Source: Actinomycetota bacterium
Lineage (GTDB): Bacteria > Actinomycetota > Actinomycetes > Actinomycetales > Microbacteriaceae
Assembly (NCBI GenBank): GCA_020160915.1
Contig: JAIUPK010000001.1
Location: 279,645 to 343,644 of the forward strand
DNA: 64,000 nucleotides
Reading direction: 5' to 3'
In this document: piece after piece, positions 16,946 to 25,481 of the stretch
How the letters are laid out: the number at the start of each line of letters is the position of its first letter
How positions within the stretch are numbered: the stretch's first letter is position 1
Made by a program: the position numbers and the translations under genes
Notes under the pieces: generated by a model
Told to the model about the DNA's origin: nothing
What the model saw: the letters and a program-made list of their open reading frames with translations, nothing else
The model's database searches: none

Positions 16946-18103
16946 TCACTTCGTGGGGCAGGTGGGCAGCCCCGCTGTTGATCCGTCCCCGCGGATCGCG
17001 GCGAGCGCCGTCATGGCGTCGTCCAGGGTGGTGACCGATAGCACGGTGAGTCCGCTCGGGATGTGCCCGGTCACTTCATCGCAGTTCGATGACGGCGCCA
17101 GGAACCAGTCGGCACCAGCATTCTTGGCGCCCCACATCTTCTGACGGATGCCGCCAATCGGCCCGACCTCGCCCGTCGAGCTGATCGTGCCGGTGCCCGC
17201 GACCGACTCCCCACCGTTGAGCGAGCCCGGCGTGAGCTTGTCCACGATGCCGAGGGCGAACATCATGCCCGCGCTCGGCCCTCCGACGTTCTCCAGCTGG
17301 ATGGTGACGGTGAACGGGAAGTCGTAATCGCTCGCCACCACGATCCCCAGGATCGGTACCGGGTTGTCGCCGGCGCTGAGCTCCGGGTTGATGCGCAGGG
17401 TCGTCGACACTCCGGCGCGCAGCACGGCCACCTCCGCCGGCTGGCTCACGCCGTTGTCGGCGATCGCGGCACGGAGGCCCGTGACATCCGGGAATGTCAC
17501 CCCGTTGACCGTCTGGATGACGTCACCGACCTCGAGGAGCCCGTCGGATGGGCCACCAGCCTGCACCTCGGCGACACTGAGCGTGCTCGGCACCTCGTTG
17601 CCCAGGTAGGTGAGAGCGGCGGCGATGGCCTCCTTCTGGGAGTTGGCCATGTCGACCTTGCCCTGCTCGGTGGACTGCTCAGAGGTCACGCCGGGAGGGT
17701 AGATCTCCTCGACCGGCACGATGGCCCGGCTCGGATCGAGGTAGGCCGTGGCCACATCGAGCCAGTTCGGCAGGCTGTCGGGGCTTCCGAGAACGCGCAC
17801 CGTGAGCATGTCGAGCGAGCCCTCGGTGGGGAAGGTCTCCTCCATCGGGATCTGGATCATGGGGACCTCATCGCCGTTGACGGTGACGTCACCGAGCACG
17901 TCGTAGACGGGGCCGGGCTGCTCGATCACATAGGGCGCGGGCAGGAGCGCGACGATGACGGCGCCGACGAGCGCGACGATCAGCAAGGACCACCCGAGCC
18001 ATCCACTGGCACGACGACGTGCTGGCGGATCAGGGTCGAGATCGGTGAACAGGGTCAGAGCGATCCTCCGGGGTCTGGAGAGGCGTCGGGTGGGGCTGCC
18101 CAT
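16946..18103 (-). CDS. YlbL-type PDZ and Lon-like (S16) membrane protease
   Basis: 385 residues. One N-terminal membrane helix (about 35-58), a PDZ domain in the middle (LEVGDVIQTVNGVTFPDVTGLR, about 200-225), then a Lon-type protease domain. The catalytic Ser is in NVGGPSAGMMFALG (about 283-296) and the Lys partner in IGGIRQKMWGAKNAGADWF near 325-345. Such anchored proteases act on the outer face of the membrane; relatives are involved in cell-division checkpoints in Bacillus (YlbL). The ATG at 18103 removes a long antisense-derived extension. It is followed 34 bp later by the UPF0182 gene. Confidence 0.9.
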   Translation of the reverse strand: MGSPTRRLSRPRRIALTLFTDLDPDPPARRRASGWLGWSLLIVALVGAVIVALLPAPYVIEQPGPVYDVLGDVTVNGDEVPMIQIPMEETFPTEGSLDMLTVRVLGSPDSLPNWLDVATAYLDPSRAIVPVEEIYPPGVTSEQSTEQGKVDMANSQKEAIAAALTYLGNEVPSTLSVAEVQAGGPSDGLLEVGDVIQTVNGVTFPDVTGLRAAIADNGVSQPAEVAVLRAGVSTTLRINPELSAGDNPVPILGIVVASDYDFPFTVTIQLENVGGPSAGMMFALGIVDKLTPGSLNGGESVAGTGTISSTGEVGPIGGIRQKMWGAKNAGADWFLAPSSNCDEVTGHIPSGLTVLSVTTLDDAMTALAAIRGDGSTAGLPTCPTK

Positions 18104-18175
18104 CTGTTCGCCACAGGCGCACAGCCACGAGCCCCAGCCTAGGTGAAAAGTCAGCATCGCCGACCACGCAGCGGC

Positions 18176-18181
18176 TAGCGT
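18176..18181 (+). promoter_or_regulatory. Probable -10 element for the leaderless DUF2342 gene
   Basis: TAGCGT is followed by 7 nt and the ATG at 18189. No purine-rich ribosome-binding site lies between them. Confidence 0.5.
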
Positions 18182-18188
18182 AGTTTTC

Positions 18189-19535
18189 ATGCCTGACGAT
18201 TCGCCGGAAGACGACCGGGACAACCCCGAGGACGAGTTCCGCGACATGCTCCGCGACTTCCTCGCGGGAAACACGAGCATCGACCCGGCCAAGCTCGCGG
18301 GCGCTGCCGGACTGCCCAACGATCCCGAGATGGTCGCCCAGCTGATCAGCCAGTTGCAGAGCGCGCTGGCCAACAGCGGCGACGGAATCAACTGGGGTCT
18401 CGCGCTCGAACAGGCGCGCGGCATCGCCGGGCGCACCACGGTCGTGTCCCTGCCCGCCGAACGCTCGCAGCTCGAGCAGGCGTTGCACGTGGCATCCCTC
18501 TGGCTCGATGAGGTGACCGAGATCTCGCCACTCGCGACCGAACCTCGACTGATGAGCCGGCAGGAGTGGGTGGCAGCGACGATGCCGGTGTGGACCCAGC
18601 TCGCCGAGCCCGTGGCCAACTCGATCGCCAACTCCCTCACCGAGGTGCTCACGCAGAGCGCCGGCGAGGAGCTCGACGACATGATCAAGGGCGCGAGCCA
18701 GATGATGCGCAACGTCGGCGGCACCCTGTTCGCGATGCAGCTCGGTCAGGTCGTGGGCCAACTGTCGAGCGAGGTCGTCTCGGGAGGCGACATCGGCATC
18801 CCGCTCATGGAGACCGACCAGGCCGCGCTCATCCCCCAGAACGCGATCGCGTTCGGGGCCGGCCTCGACATTCCCATCGACCAGGTCGAGCTGTACCTGG
18901 CGGTGCGTGAGCTCGCCCACGCCCGCCTGTTCAAGCACGCCAAGTGGCTGCGCCTGCAGTTGCTCACCTCGATCACCGAGTTCGCCCGGGGCATCCACAT
19001 CGATACCGAGCGCCTCGAGCAGCTCGCTAGCGACTTCGACCCCAACAATCCCGAGGAGCTGCGCGAGGCCATGACCAGCGGCGCGCTCATCCCGCCGAAG
19101 TCGCCCGAGCAACTCGCTGCACTCGAGCGGCTGGAGACCATGCTCGCGCTCATCGAGGGCTGGGTCGACGTCGTCACGGCGCAGGCCACCACCCGCCTTC
19201 CGTCGAGCGCTGCCATCGCCGAGACTGTGCGGCGGCGGCGTGCCTCGGGCGGGCCGGCCGAGTCCGCGTTCGCCACCCTGGTGGGCCTGGAGCTGCGTCC
19301 GCGCCGCCTGCGTGAGGCCGCAGCGATGTGGCAGCAGGTGACGGATGCCGTCGGCAATTCCGCGCGCGACGAACTGTGGTCGCACCCCGACCTCGTACCC
19401 CAGGGTGAGGACATCGACGACCCGAGCGCACTCATCGCCCGCATCACTGCCACCGAGGTGCAACCCGACGACATCGACCGCGCGATCGAGGATCTGCTTG
19501 GCGACGACACCACGGATCGCCCGCACGAGGACTGA
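18189..19535 (+). CDS. DUF2342 protein (zinc metalloprotease-like family)
   Basis: 448 residues. An acidic N-terminus is followed by the family's conserved helical core, with VRELAHARLFKHAKWLR near 238-254. That is the segment corresponding to the HExxH-like helix of the family, but here it reads REL-AH rather than a full HExxH, so catalytic activity is doubtful from sequence alone. The family is restricted to Actinobacteria and is sometimes labelled as F420-biosynthesis associated; its role is not established. It is divergent from ylbL, as in other actinobacteria. Confidence 0.85.
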   Translation: MPDDSPEDDRDNPEDEFRDMLRDFLAGNTSIDPAKLAGAAGLPNDPEMVAQLISQLQSALANSGDGINWGLALEQARGIAGRTTVVSLPAERSQLEQALHVASLWLDEVTEISPLATEPRLMSRQEWVAATMPVWTQLAEPVANSIANSLTEVLTQSAGEELDDMIKGASQMMRNVGGTLFAMQLGQVVGQLSSEVVSGGDIGIPLMETDQAALIPQNAIAFGAGLDIPIDQVELYLAVRELAHARLFKHAKWLRLQLLTSITEFARGIHIDTERLEQLASDFDPNNPEELREAMTSGALIPPKSPEQLAALERLETMLALIEGWVDVVTAQATTRLPSSAAIAETVRRRRASGGPAESAFATLVGLELRPRRLREAAAMWQQVTDAVGNSARDELWSHPDLVPQGEDIDDPSALIARITATEVQPDDIDRAIEDLLGDDTTDRPHED

Positions 19536-19587
19536 ACCTGTGGAACGCTGGCTCGCGGCGAGGTCGTGAACCGGCACCCTTGAGCGC

Positions 19588-20463
19588 ATGATCCTGAAGC
19601 TCGACCCTCGGTATCCGGTCGTCTGGCGAAGCCCGTCGAGCGTGCAGGTCGGCATCGATCCGCCCGTGGTGGTGGTCGAGGGTCTCACGAGCGGTCAGGA
19701 GCGTCTGCTGGCCGCACTCGGCCCGGGAGTGAGCGACGCGGGCATCGGGATCGTCACGCGGGAGGCACCGGCCCAGGCCCGCGAGCTGCTCGATGTTCTG
19801 GCGCCGGCACTGCTGCCGCCGCCCGGGCCCGCGGCCGAACCGCTGGTCGTCGCCCTCTCCGGCACCGGTCCGCTGGCCGATGAGCTCGCGCGTATCCTCG
19901 CGGGCAGCGGTGTTCACGTGCTCACCAGCCCGCGGGCGGAGGCCCTCGTCGACGAGGGCGCCGACGTGGCCGTCGCGGTCGCACACTACGTGCTGGCGCC
20001 CGAGCTCCACGCGGTGTGGTTGCGGCGTGACGTGCCCCACCTTCCGATCGTGTTCAGCGACTCCGCCGTGAGGATCGGCCCGATCGTCGAGCCGGGCACC
20101 GGGCCATGCCTGCGCTGCCTGGAGCTGCACCACCGCGACCGCGACATCGCGTGGCCCGCCATCGCGACACAGCTGGTGGGGCGACGGGGAGCCGCGGAAT
20201 CCGCCCTGCTCGCGAGCGAGGGCGCGGCGGCCGCGGCGCGCCTCATCCTCGATCGGCTCGCAGAGGGTGCGCGCGCGTCATCCGTGTCGCTGCGCATCGA
20301 CGCCGACACCGGCGAGCGCACCCACACGACGTGGCGCCAGCACCCCGACTGCGGATGCCGCGGCATCGAGCACCTCGGTGCCGTCACCGCTCGAGGTCGC
20401 TCAGGAATCGACTGGGCTGCCGCTGCGCGGAACGGCCGGGGGCCGGGCTCGCCGACCAGCTGA
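19588..20463 (+). CDS. Cyclodehydratase-like (ThiF/TOMM E1-related) zinc protein, stand-alone
   Basis: 291 residues. The N-terminal part resembles the leader-peptide-binding lobe of thiazole/oxazole cyclodehydratase C proteins, followed by a Rossmann-like region (PLVVALSGTGPLADELA near 90). Zinc-type cysteines appear in PCLRCLELHHRD near 173-184 and HPDCGCRG near 250. No YcaO, dehydrogenase or precursor peptide gene lies nearby, so a RiPP pathway is not supported. The gene is a conserved neighbour of uvrD2 in actinobacteria. Its last 80 bp overlap the uvrD2-like gene tail to tail. Confidence 0.75.
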   Translation: MILKLDPRYPVVWRSPSSVQVGIDPPVVVVEGLTSGQERLLAALGPGVSDAGIGIVTREAPAQARELLDVLAPALLPPPGPAAEPLVVALSGTGPLADELARILAGSGVHVLTSPRAEALVDEGADVAVAVAHYVLAPELHAVWLRRDVPHLPIVFSDSAVRIGPIVEPGTGPCLRCLELHHRDRDIAWPAIATQLVGRRGAAESALLASEGAAAAARLILDRLAEGARASSVSLRIDADTGERTHTTWRQHPDCGCRGIEHLGAVTARGRSGIDWAAAARNGRGPGSPTS

Positions 20464-22060
20464 GTCCGAGTCGACGACGGGCGCGAGTGACCCCCACGTA
20501 CAGCAGTCGGCGTTCCTCCTCGACGGCGGCGGGATCCTTCGCGTAGCTGATCGGCAGCAGACCCTCGCTGAGCCCGACAAGGTGCACGCTCTCCCACTCG
20601 AGGCCCTTCGCCGAATGCAGGGTGGCCAGGGTGACAGCGGACAGCACCGGCTCGTGCTGACCCGCCTGACGCTCGAACAGCTCGTCGACGAACTGCTTGA
20701 GCGTCGTGCCCGGCACGGCCGCCTCGGCGAGCTGCATGAGGGCGTTCAGTGACTCCCACCGATCCCGCACGGCGCCGCGCAGTTCGGGCGGTTCCTGCGA
20801 CCAACCGATGGAGCGCAGCACGTCGCTGACGGTCTTGAAGAGGGGTTCGATCGAGGTCGTTACGGTCGCACCACGCAGAAGCATGAGCGCCTCCTTCACC
20901 TCCCGCTGGTCGAAGAACCGGGTAGCACCGCGCACCATGCAGGGCACCCCGGCATCGTCCAGCGCTGTCTCGATCGCCTGCGACTGCACGTTGATGCGGT
21001 AGAGAACGGCGATCTGCTCCGGGGGGATGCCCGACGCGATCTCCTCGGCGATGGCCGCCGCCACCGCCCGCGCCTCTGAGCTGTCGCTGTCGTAGGTGTT
21101 CACGGTCGGCCGCGGTCCCGTCAGCTCGGATGCCGCGGTCAAGCTGAGCGCGCCCGGCCGGCCGCGCATGAGACGGTTGGCAGCATCGATGATCGGCGGC
21201 GCCGACCGGTAGTTCTGCTCCAGCCGCAGCACCACAGCGTTCTCGTGCTCCGCCGCGAAGCCGAGGAGGTACTCCGGACTCGCCCCCGCGAACGAGTAGA
21301 TCGTCTGACTGGCGTCGCCGACGACGCACAGGTCGTCGCGGTCACCGAGCCAGAGTTCGAGCAGGTCATGCTGCAGGGGCGACACGTCCTGATACTCGTC
21401 GACCACGAAGAACCGATACTGCTCGCGCACCTGCTGTGCCACCCGAGGCTCCGCCTCGATCATTCCTGCTGCGGCCAGGAGCACATCCTCGAAGTCGAGC
21501 TGACGGCGCTCGTCTTTGAGGTCCTCGTAGGCACGCTGAAGGTCGACCATGCGATCCATGGGCAGCGAGGTGGGCAACGTGCGGGGTCGGGTGGCGTACT
21601 GTTCCACGCTCAGACGCGAGGTCTTTCGCCACTCAACCTCGGCGGCGGCATCCCGCAGCGTCGCTGTGTCGAGTTTGAGTTTCAGGCCGTCGGCGGCGTG
21701 GGCGATCAGGCGCGCCTTGCTGTCGAGCAGCCGGGGCATGGTGCCGCCGATCACCTGGGGCCAGAAGAAGTTCAGCTGGGCCAGTGCGGAGGCGTGGAAC
21801 GTGCGGGCCGCGACACCGCGAGCGCCTAGTGCGCGCAGTCGTCCTCGCAGTTCGCCGGCGGCACGCGCGGTGAAGGTGAGGGCCATCACCCGTCCGGGTG
21901 GATAGACGCCGGTTGCGACGCCGTAGGCGATGCGGTGGGTGATCGCCCGTGTCTTGCCCGTGCCCGCACCGGCGAGGAGGCAGACCGGCCCCAGCAGCGC
22001 TTCGGCCGCGACCCGCTGTTGGTCGTCGAGTCCGTCGAGCAGAGCTGCGGGTGTGGTCAC
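20384..22060 (-). CDS. uvrD2: UvrD2-like superfamily-1 DNA helicase
   Basis: 558 residues. Walker A GAGTGKT near 34-40, motif II VVDEYQDVSPLQ, GDASQTIYSFAGA, RLEQNYRS and the late SAKGLEWESVHLVG and YVGVTRARRRLGLSW motifs are all present, so the ATPase and helicase core looks complete. It unwinds DNA 3' to 5' in repair. Mycobacterial UvrD2 carries an extra C-terminal HRDC and tetracysteine region, which is absent here. The GTG start at 22060 overlaps the nudC stop (GTGA). The 3' end overlaps the cyclodehydratase-like gene on the other strand. Confidence 0.92.
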   Translation of the reverse strand: MTTPAALLDGLDDQQRVAAEALLGPVCLLAGAGTGKTRAITHRIAYGVATGVYPPGRVMALTFTARAAGELRGRLRALGARGVAARTFHASALAQLNFFWPQVIGGTMPRLLDSKARLIAHAADGLKLKLDTATLRDAAAEVEWRKTSRLSVEQYATRPRTLPTSLPMDRMVDLQRAYEDLKDERRQLDFEDVLLAAAGMIEAEPRVAQQVREQYRFFVVDEYQDVSPLQHDLLELWLGDRDDLCVVGDASQTIYSFAGASPEYLLGFAAEHENAVVLRLEQNYRSAPPIIDAANRLMRGRPGALSLTAASELTGPRPTVNTYDSDSSEARAVAAAIAEEIASGIPPEQIAVLYRINVQSQAIETALDDAGVPCMVRGATRFFDQREVKEALMLLRGATVTTSIEPLFKTVSDVLRSIGWSQEPPELRGAVRDRWESLNALMQLAEAAVPGTTLKQFVDELFERQAGQHEPVLSAVTLATLHSAKGLEWESVHLVGLSEGLLPISYAKDPAAVEEERRLLYVGVTRARRRLGLSWSASPAPGRSAQRQPSRFLSDLER

Positions 22061-22986
22061 CGCTGGCCGTCGTCGATGCTCGAGCCGTACCAGTGCTCCA
22101 CGATCGCCCGCGCAATCGACGTCGGGCCGGGCAGACGGATCTCGTCGAGGGCCATGGCCAGCTCGGCGCGCGAGAACCACCGCAGGTCGAGGATCTCGGT
22201 GCCGTCGGGTGTGGCCGCACCGGTGAAGCCGTCCTCCACGCGCGCGGTGAAACCCACCATCAGGGACGCGGGGAAGGGCCACGGCTGGCTGCCCAGGTAC
22301 ACCGGGTCGACGACGCGCAGGCCCGACTCCTCGTGCACCTCACGCATGACGGCGCTCTCGAGGGACTCCCCCGGCTCGACGAACCCCGCGAGCAGCGAGT
22401 AGCGATTGCTCTCCCAGAGGGCGTTCGACCCGAGCAGAATCCGGTCATCGGCGTCGGTCACGCCCACGATGATCGCGGGGTCGGTGCGCGGAAAGACCTC
22501 GCCGCCCGACACGGGGTCGCGGCGCACCCAGCCGCCCTTCTCGGACACCGTCGGTTCGCCGGTGCGCGGCGAGAAGCGGTGCGAGGTGTGCCAGTTCAGG
22601 ATGCCTAGGGCCTCAGTGAGCATGCCGGCATCGCGGTCGCTCAGGCGGCTGCCGACCTGGCGCAGGTTCGCCCAGTCCGACTCGGCAAGGTGGCCGGCAT
22701 CGTCCAGCTCGACGGCCACGATGGGTGTTCCCGCCGGCTCGGGACTCGTCGTCGAGGTGGACGTACCGAGGTAGACCCGTTCGCTGAAGTGCGGTACAGC
22801 ATCCACCGGCAGCAGCGCGAGCGAGTCGGGCGTCGCCAGCAGGGCCGAGCCCTGGAAGATCGGCAGGATGCGCGTGGCCGGGTTCGCCCACAACTCGTCG
22901 AACAGGGCGGGGCGCTCCCGACCCAGGTGGTCCCGATCCAGCTCGAAACGCGACAGCGGGAGCCTCGAGAGGAAGGACTGTGACAT
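22057..22986 (-). CDS. nudC: NAD(+)/NADH diphosphatase, Nudix family, zinc ribbon degenerate
   Basis: 309 residues. The Nudix box is GFVEPGESLESAVMREVHEESG, interrupted here as GFVEPGE-SLE-REVHEE, near 195-217. The NudC signature SQPWPFPASL follows near 230 and distinguishes it from other Nudix enzymes. It cleaves NADH to NMNH and AMP and can remove NAD caps from RNA in E. coli. The four zinc-ribbon Cys of classic NudC are missing: the corresponding segment reads HRFSPRTGEPT. Coupled to uvrD2 by a 4-nt overlap. Confidence 0.93.
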   Translation of the reverse strand: MSQSFLSRLPLSRFELDRDHLGRERPALFDELWANPATRILPIFQGSALLATPDSLALLPVDAVPHFSERVYLGTSTSTTSPEPAGTPIVAVELDDAGHLAESDWANLRQVGSRLSDRDAGMLTEALGILNWHTSHRFSPRTGEPTVSEKGGWVRRDPVSGGEVFPRTDPAIIVGVTDADDRILLGSNALWESNRYSLLAGFVEPGESLESAVMREVHEESGLRVVDPVYLGSQPWPFPASLMVGFTARVEDGFTGAATPDGTEILDLRWFSRAELAMALDEIRLPGPTSIARAIVEHWYGSSIDDGQR

Positions 22987-23041
22987 GGATGCGACCCCGT
23001 GAAGATGCGTGGCGTGCGGCGGATGCGAGGCGTAGCCGACC

Positions 23042-23047
23042 TACCCT
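23042..23047 (+). promoter_or_regulatory. Probable -10 element for the leaderless phosphotransferase-like gene
   Basis: TACCCT ends 7 nt before the ATG at 23055. The same TACCCT-N6-GTG arrangement precedes the DUF3107 gene. Confidence 0.5.
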
Positions 23048-23054
23048 TAGCGGT

Positions 23055-24056
23055 ATGGCCAGATCTCATCTCACTCTAGCCGCGCTCGCGACATCCGCAG
23101 TCCCGGGCCTTGACATCGCCGCGGCCGCGAGCTTCGGGGCCGGACAGGGCAGCGACTTCGACGCGGCGATCATCACCGGCAGAGACGGTCGGCACTGGAT
23201 CATCCGGGTTCCGCGTAATCCGAGGGCTGAGGCGGAGCAGTCCGCCGACCTTGTCGCCCTTCGGGCACTGAGCACCGGCGTGCGCACCCGACTGCCGTTC
23301 GCCGTCTCCGCCTTCGCCGGTCAGGTGCCGGTCGACAGCACCCGCGGCATCGTCTACGAGTTCGTCTACGGCACGAAGACCCCGCTCGACTCCTACACCG
23401 CGGGTCCGGATTCGCTCGCGGCATCCGTCGGTCGGGCAATCGCGGCGATCCACGGCCTGCCGACGAGTTTCGTGGCCGACGCCGGACTGCCGGTCATGAC
23501 GGCTGGCGAGTGCCTGCGTTCCTGCGTGACAGTGATGGACCGTGCCGCCGCGACCGGTCTCGTGCCCGCCGCCCTGCTGGGCCGCTGGGAGCGGGCGGCC
23601 GAGGATGCCAAGCTCTGGCAGTTCCAGCCGACGGTCATCAACGGCTCGCTCGCCGCTGACTCCTTCCTGCAGCAGGACGGCAGCGTCACCGGCGTGCTCG
23701 GCTGGCAGGATCTGCGGGTCGGTGACCCGGCCCGGGACATGCAGTGGCTGCTCGGTTCGCACAGCGACGCCGTCATCGACAGCGCGTTCGACGCCTACTC
23801 CCGGCTGCGGGGCGCCAGCGACCGTCAGCTCAAGCAGCGCGCAACGCTCTACGCGGAACTCGAGGTGGCCAAGTGGCTGCTGCACGGCACCGAGACGCGC
23901 AGCACCGAGATCGTCGATGACGCGGTCGAGATGCTCACCGCTCTCGCCGACAATCTGCGCAACGACGTCATGAACCCGATCGGCGCACAGACCATGCCGA
24001 CGATGGCCGTCGACGAGGTCGAGGCGTTCCTCGACCGCAACGAACGCGCCGTCTAG
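23055..24056 (+). CDS. Aminoglycoside-phosphotransferase-fold protein, likely catalytically dead
   Basis: 333 residues with the APH/choline-kinase fold pattern: WIIRVPRN near 54, YEFVYGTKTP and a helical C-lobe. The catalytic loop normally HGDxxxxN reads INGSLAADS (near 196-204), losing His, Asp and Asn. The Mg-binding IDW reads LGWQDLRVGDPARD (near 215), losing Asp. A pseudokinase with a binding or scaffold role is the simplest reading. The ATG at 23055 was preferred over an upstream frame start because a TACCCT promoter element sits 7 nt before it. It is divergent from nudC. Confidence 0.8.
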   Translation: MARSHLTLAALATSAVPGLDIAAAASFGAGQGSDFDAAIITGRDGRHWIIRVPRNPRAEAEQSADLVALRALSTGVRTRLPFAVSAFAGQVPVDSTRGIVYEFVYGTKTPLDSYTAGPDSLAASVGRAIAAIHGLPTSFVADAGLPVMTAGECLRSCVTVMDRAAATGLVPAALLGRWERAAEDAKLWQFQPTVINGSLAADSFLQQDGSVTGVLGWQDLRVGDPARDMQWLLGSHSDAVIDSAFDAYSRLRGASDRQLKQRATLYAELEVAKWLLHGTETRSTEIVDDAVEMLTALADNLRNDVMNPIGAQTMPTMAVDEVEAFLDRNERAV

Positions 24057-24090
24057 GCAGAAGGCCCTCCGACTCGAGCGCGCCGTCTAG
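24041..24090. repeat. Short direct duplication at the 3' ends of two convergent genes
   Basis: CGAACGCGCCGTCTAG (24041-24056) and CGAGCGCGCCGTCTAG (24075-24090) are 16-bp copies with one mismatch, 34 bp apart. The first ends the phosphotransferase-like gene and the second touches the MFS stop codon. Confidence 0.55.
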
Positions 24091-25418
24091 CTCGAGCGCG
24101 GAACGATCGCGATCCAGCGACCGCGGCGCGGCGTGACGCGCATCTTCAGGCGACCCGAGCGGGCCAGCAGTAGCGCGATCGCCACGGCCGCAACGGCGGG
24201 CACTGCCCCCGCGACGACGAGCGCATTCTTGGGGCCGATCTGCTCGGCGATGAAGCCCATCAGCGGGCCGCCGATCGCTTGGCCGCCCACGATCACCATC
24301 GCCCAGAACGCCATCACGCGACCTCGGATCGCCAGGTTCGAGGAGAACTGCATCATGGTCTCTCCCGCGGTCATGAGCATCAGGCGGGTCAGGCCTACGC
24401 CCACGAGGAGCGCGAGAAAGACGGGGTAGAACGGCGCGAGGCCGAGCAACGTCATCGCGAGCCCGTAGAGGAGTGCGCTGAAGATGATCGTGCGCAGCCG
24501 AAGACTCGACCGACGGGCGGATGCGAGTGCCCCGGTCAGCGCTCCGACTGCGGCAAGCGAGTTGTACAGCCCGTACCCGGTGGCGCCGGTGCCGTACACG
24601 GAGTCGGCGACGCCTGCGAGGAGGGCGGGCATGGGCATCCCGAAGATGGCGACGACGCCGACGATCACGAGCGTCCAGAACAGGCTGGGCTTGCCCATGA
24701 TGTAGCGCACCGCCTCCCTCACCTGTCCCTTCGTATTCGGTGCCCGGGGCGCGGGATGCAGGTCTGCCGAGCGGATCGCGAGCAGCAGCACGATGCCGAT
24801 CGCCGCGGCGACCACGTTGACTCCGATCGCCCACCCCGATCCGACGGCCACGATCAGCAGGCCACTCAGGGCGGGGCCGACGAGTGCGCCGAGGTGGAAG
24901 ATCGACGCGTTCACGCTGATGGCATTGCGCAGGTGACGAGCCCCGACCATCTCGGTGATGAAGACGGAGCGGGCCGGACCGTCGAAGACCTGGGCAATGC
25001 CGACCGCCAGCACCAGCGCATAGACGGTGAGCAGTTGCGCATGGCCCGTGATCGCGAGGATCGCGAGCACGAGGTTGAGCAGCCCGCCGACGGCCTGGCA
25101 GACCAGCATGACGGCACGCTTGGAGAAGCGGTCGGCGATGACCCCGGCGTGCGCGCCGAGCACCAGCGTCGGCAGGAACTGCAAGGCGATCGTCAGGCCG
25201 ACCAGCGCCACGCTGCCGGTCAGCTCGAGCACCAGCCAGTCGACGGCGATGCGCTGCATCCAACCCGCTGTGTTCGAGATGAGTTGGGCGACGACGTACA
25301 GGCGGTAGTTGTGCAACCGTAGCGCGCTGAAGGTGTCGCGCCATGCTGGCCGCTGCATCGCGACGGCGATCGGCATCGTCGCGGGATCGGTCACCCTACG
25401 ACGATAGTCTCGGGGCAT
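24087..25418 (-). CDS. MFS transporter (probable exporter, EntS-like subgroup)
   Basis: 443 residues with about twelve hydrophobic helices and a central basic loop near residue 200. The N-terminal stretch FSALRLHNYRLYVVAQLISNTAGWMQRIAVDWL (given in pieces: FSALRLHNYRLY, then NTAGWMQRIAVDW) and the ADRFSKRAVM loop are typical of the EntS/DHA3-like exporters. Substrate unknown. The start is either ATG at 25418 or GTG at 25394. It is divergent from a LysR gene, which probably controls it. This pair is not part of the conserved gene order around it. Confidence 0.85.
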   Translation of the reverse strand: MPRDYRRRVTDPATMPIAVAMQRPAWRDTFSALRLHNYRLYVVAQLISNTAGWMQRIAVDWLVLELTGSVALVGLTIALQFLPTLVLGAHAGVIADRFSKRAVMLVCQAVGGLLNLVLAILAITGHAQLLTVYALVLAVGIAQVFDGPARSVFITEMVGARHLRNAISVNASIFHLGALVGPALSGLLIVAVGSGWAIGVNVVAAAIGIVLLLAIRSADLHPAPRAPNTKGQVREAVRYIMGKPSLFWTLVIVGVVAIFGMPMPALLAGVADSVYGTGATGYGLYNSLAAVGALTGALASARRSSLRLRTIIFSALLYGLAMTLLGLAPFYPVFLALLVGVGLTRLMLMTAGETMMQFSSNLAIRGRVMAFWAMVIVGGQAIGGPLMGFIAEQIGPKNALVVAGAVPAVAAVAIALLLARSGRLKMRVTPRRGRWIAIVPRSS

Positions 25419-25426
25419 TCATGCGA

Positions 25427-25452
25427 TGGGATAATTGGCTCAATAAGTCCCA
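25427..25452. promoter_or_regulatory. Putative LysR operator between MFS and LysR genes
   Basis: An AT-rich imperfect inverted repeat with TGGGA and TCCCA ends occupies the 63-bp divergent region. It stands out against GC-rich surroundings and is the natural site for the divergent LysR protein. Confidence 0.45.
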
Positions 25453-25481
25453 TAGCGAAACGTAATGAGAGGTGGCTGGCC

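Noticed and set aside
19588-20463. RiPP (thiazole/oxazole peptide) biosynthetic cluster
   Set aside because: No YcaO, dehydrogenase, transporter or precursor peptide gene lies nearby, and the neighbourhood is conserved housekeeping.
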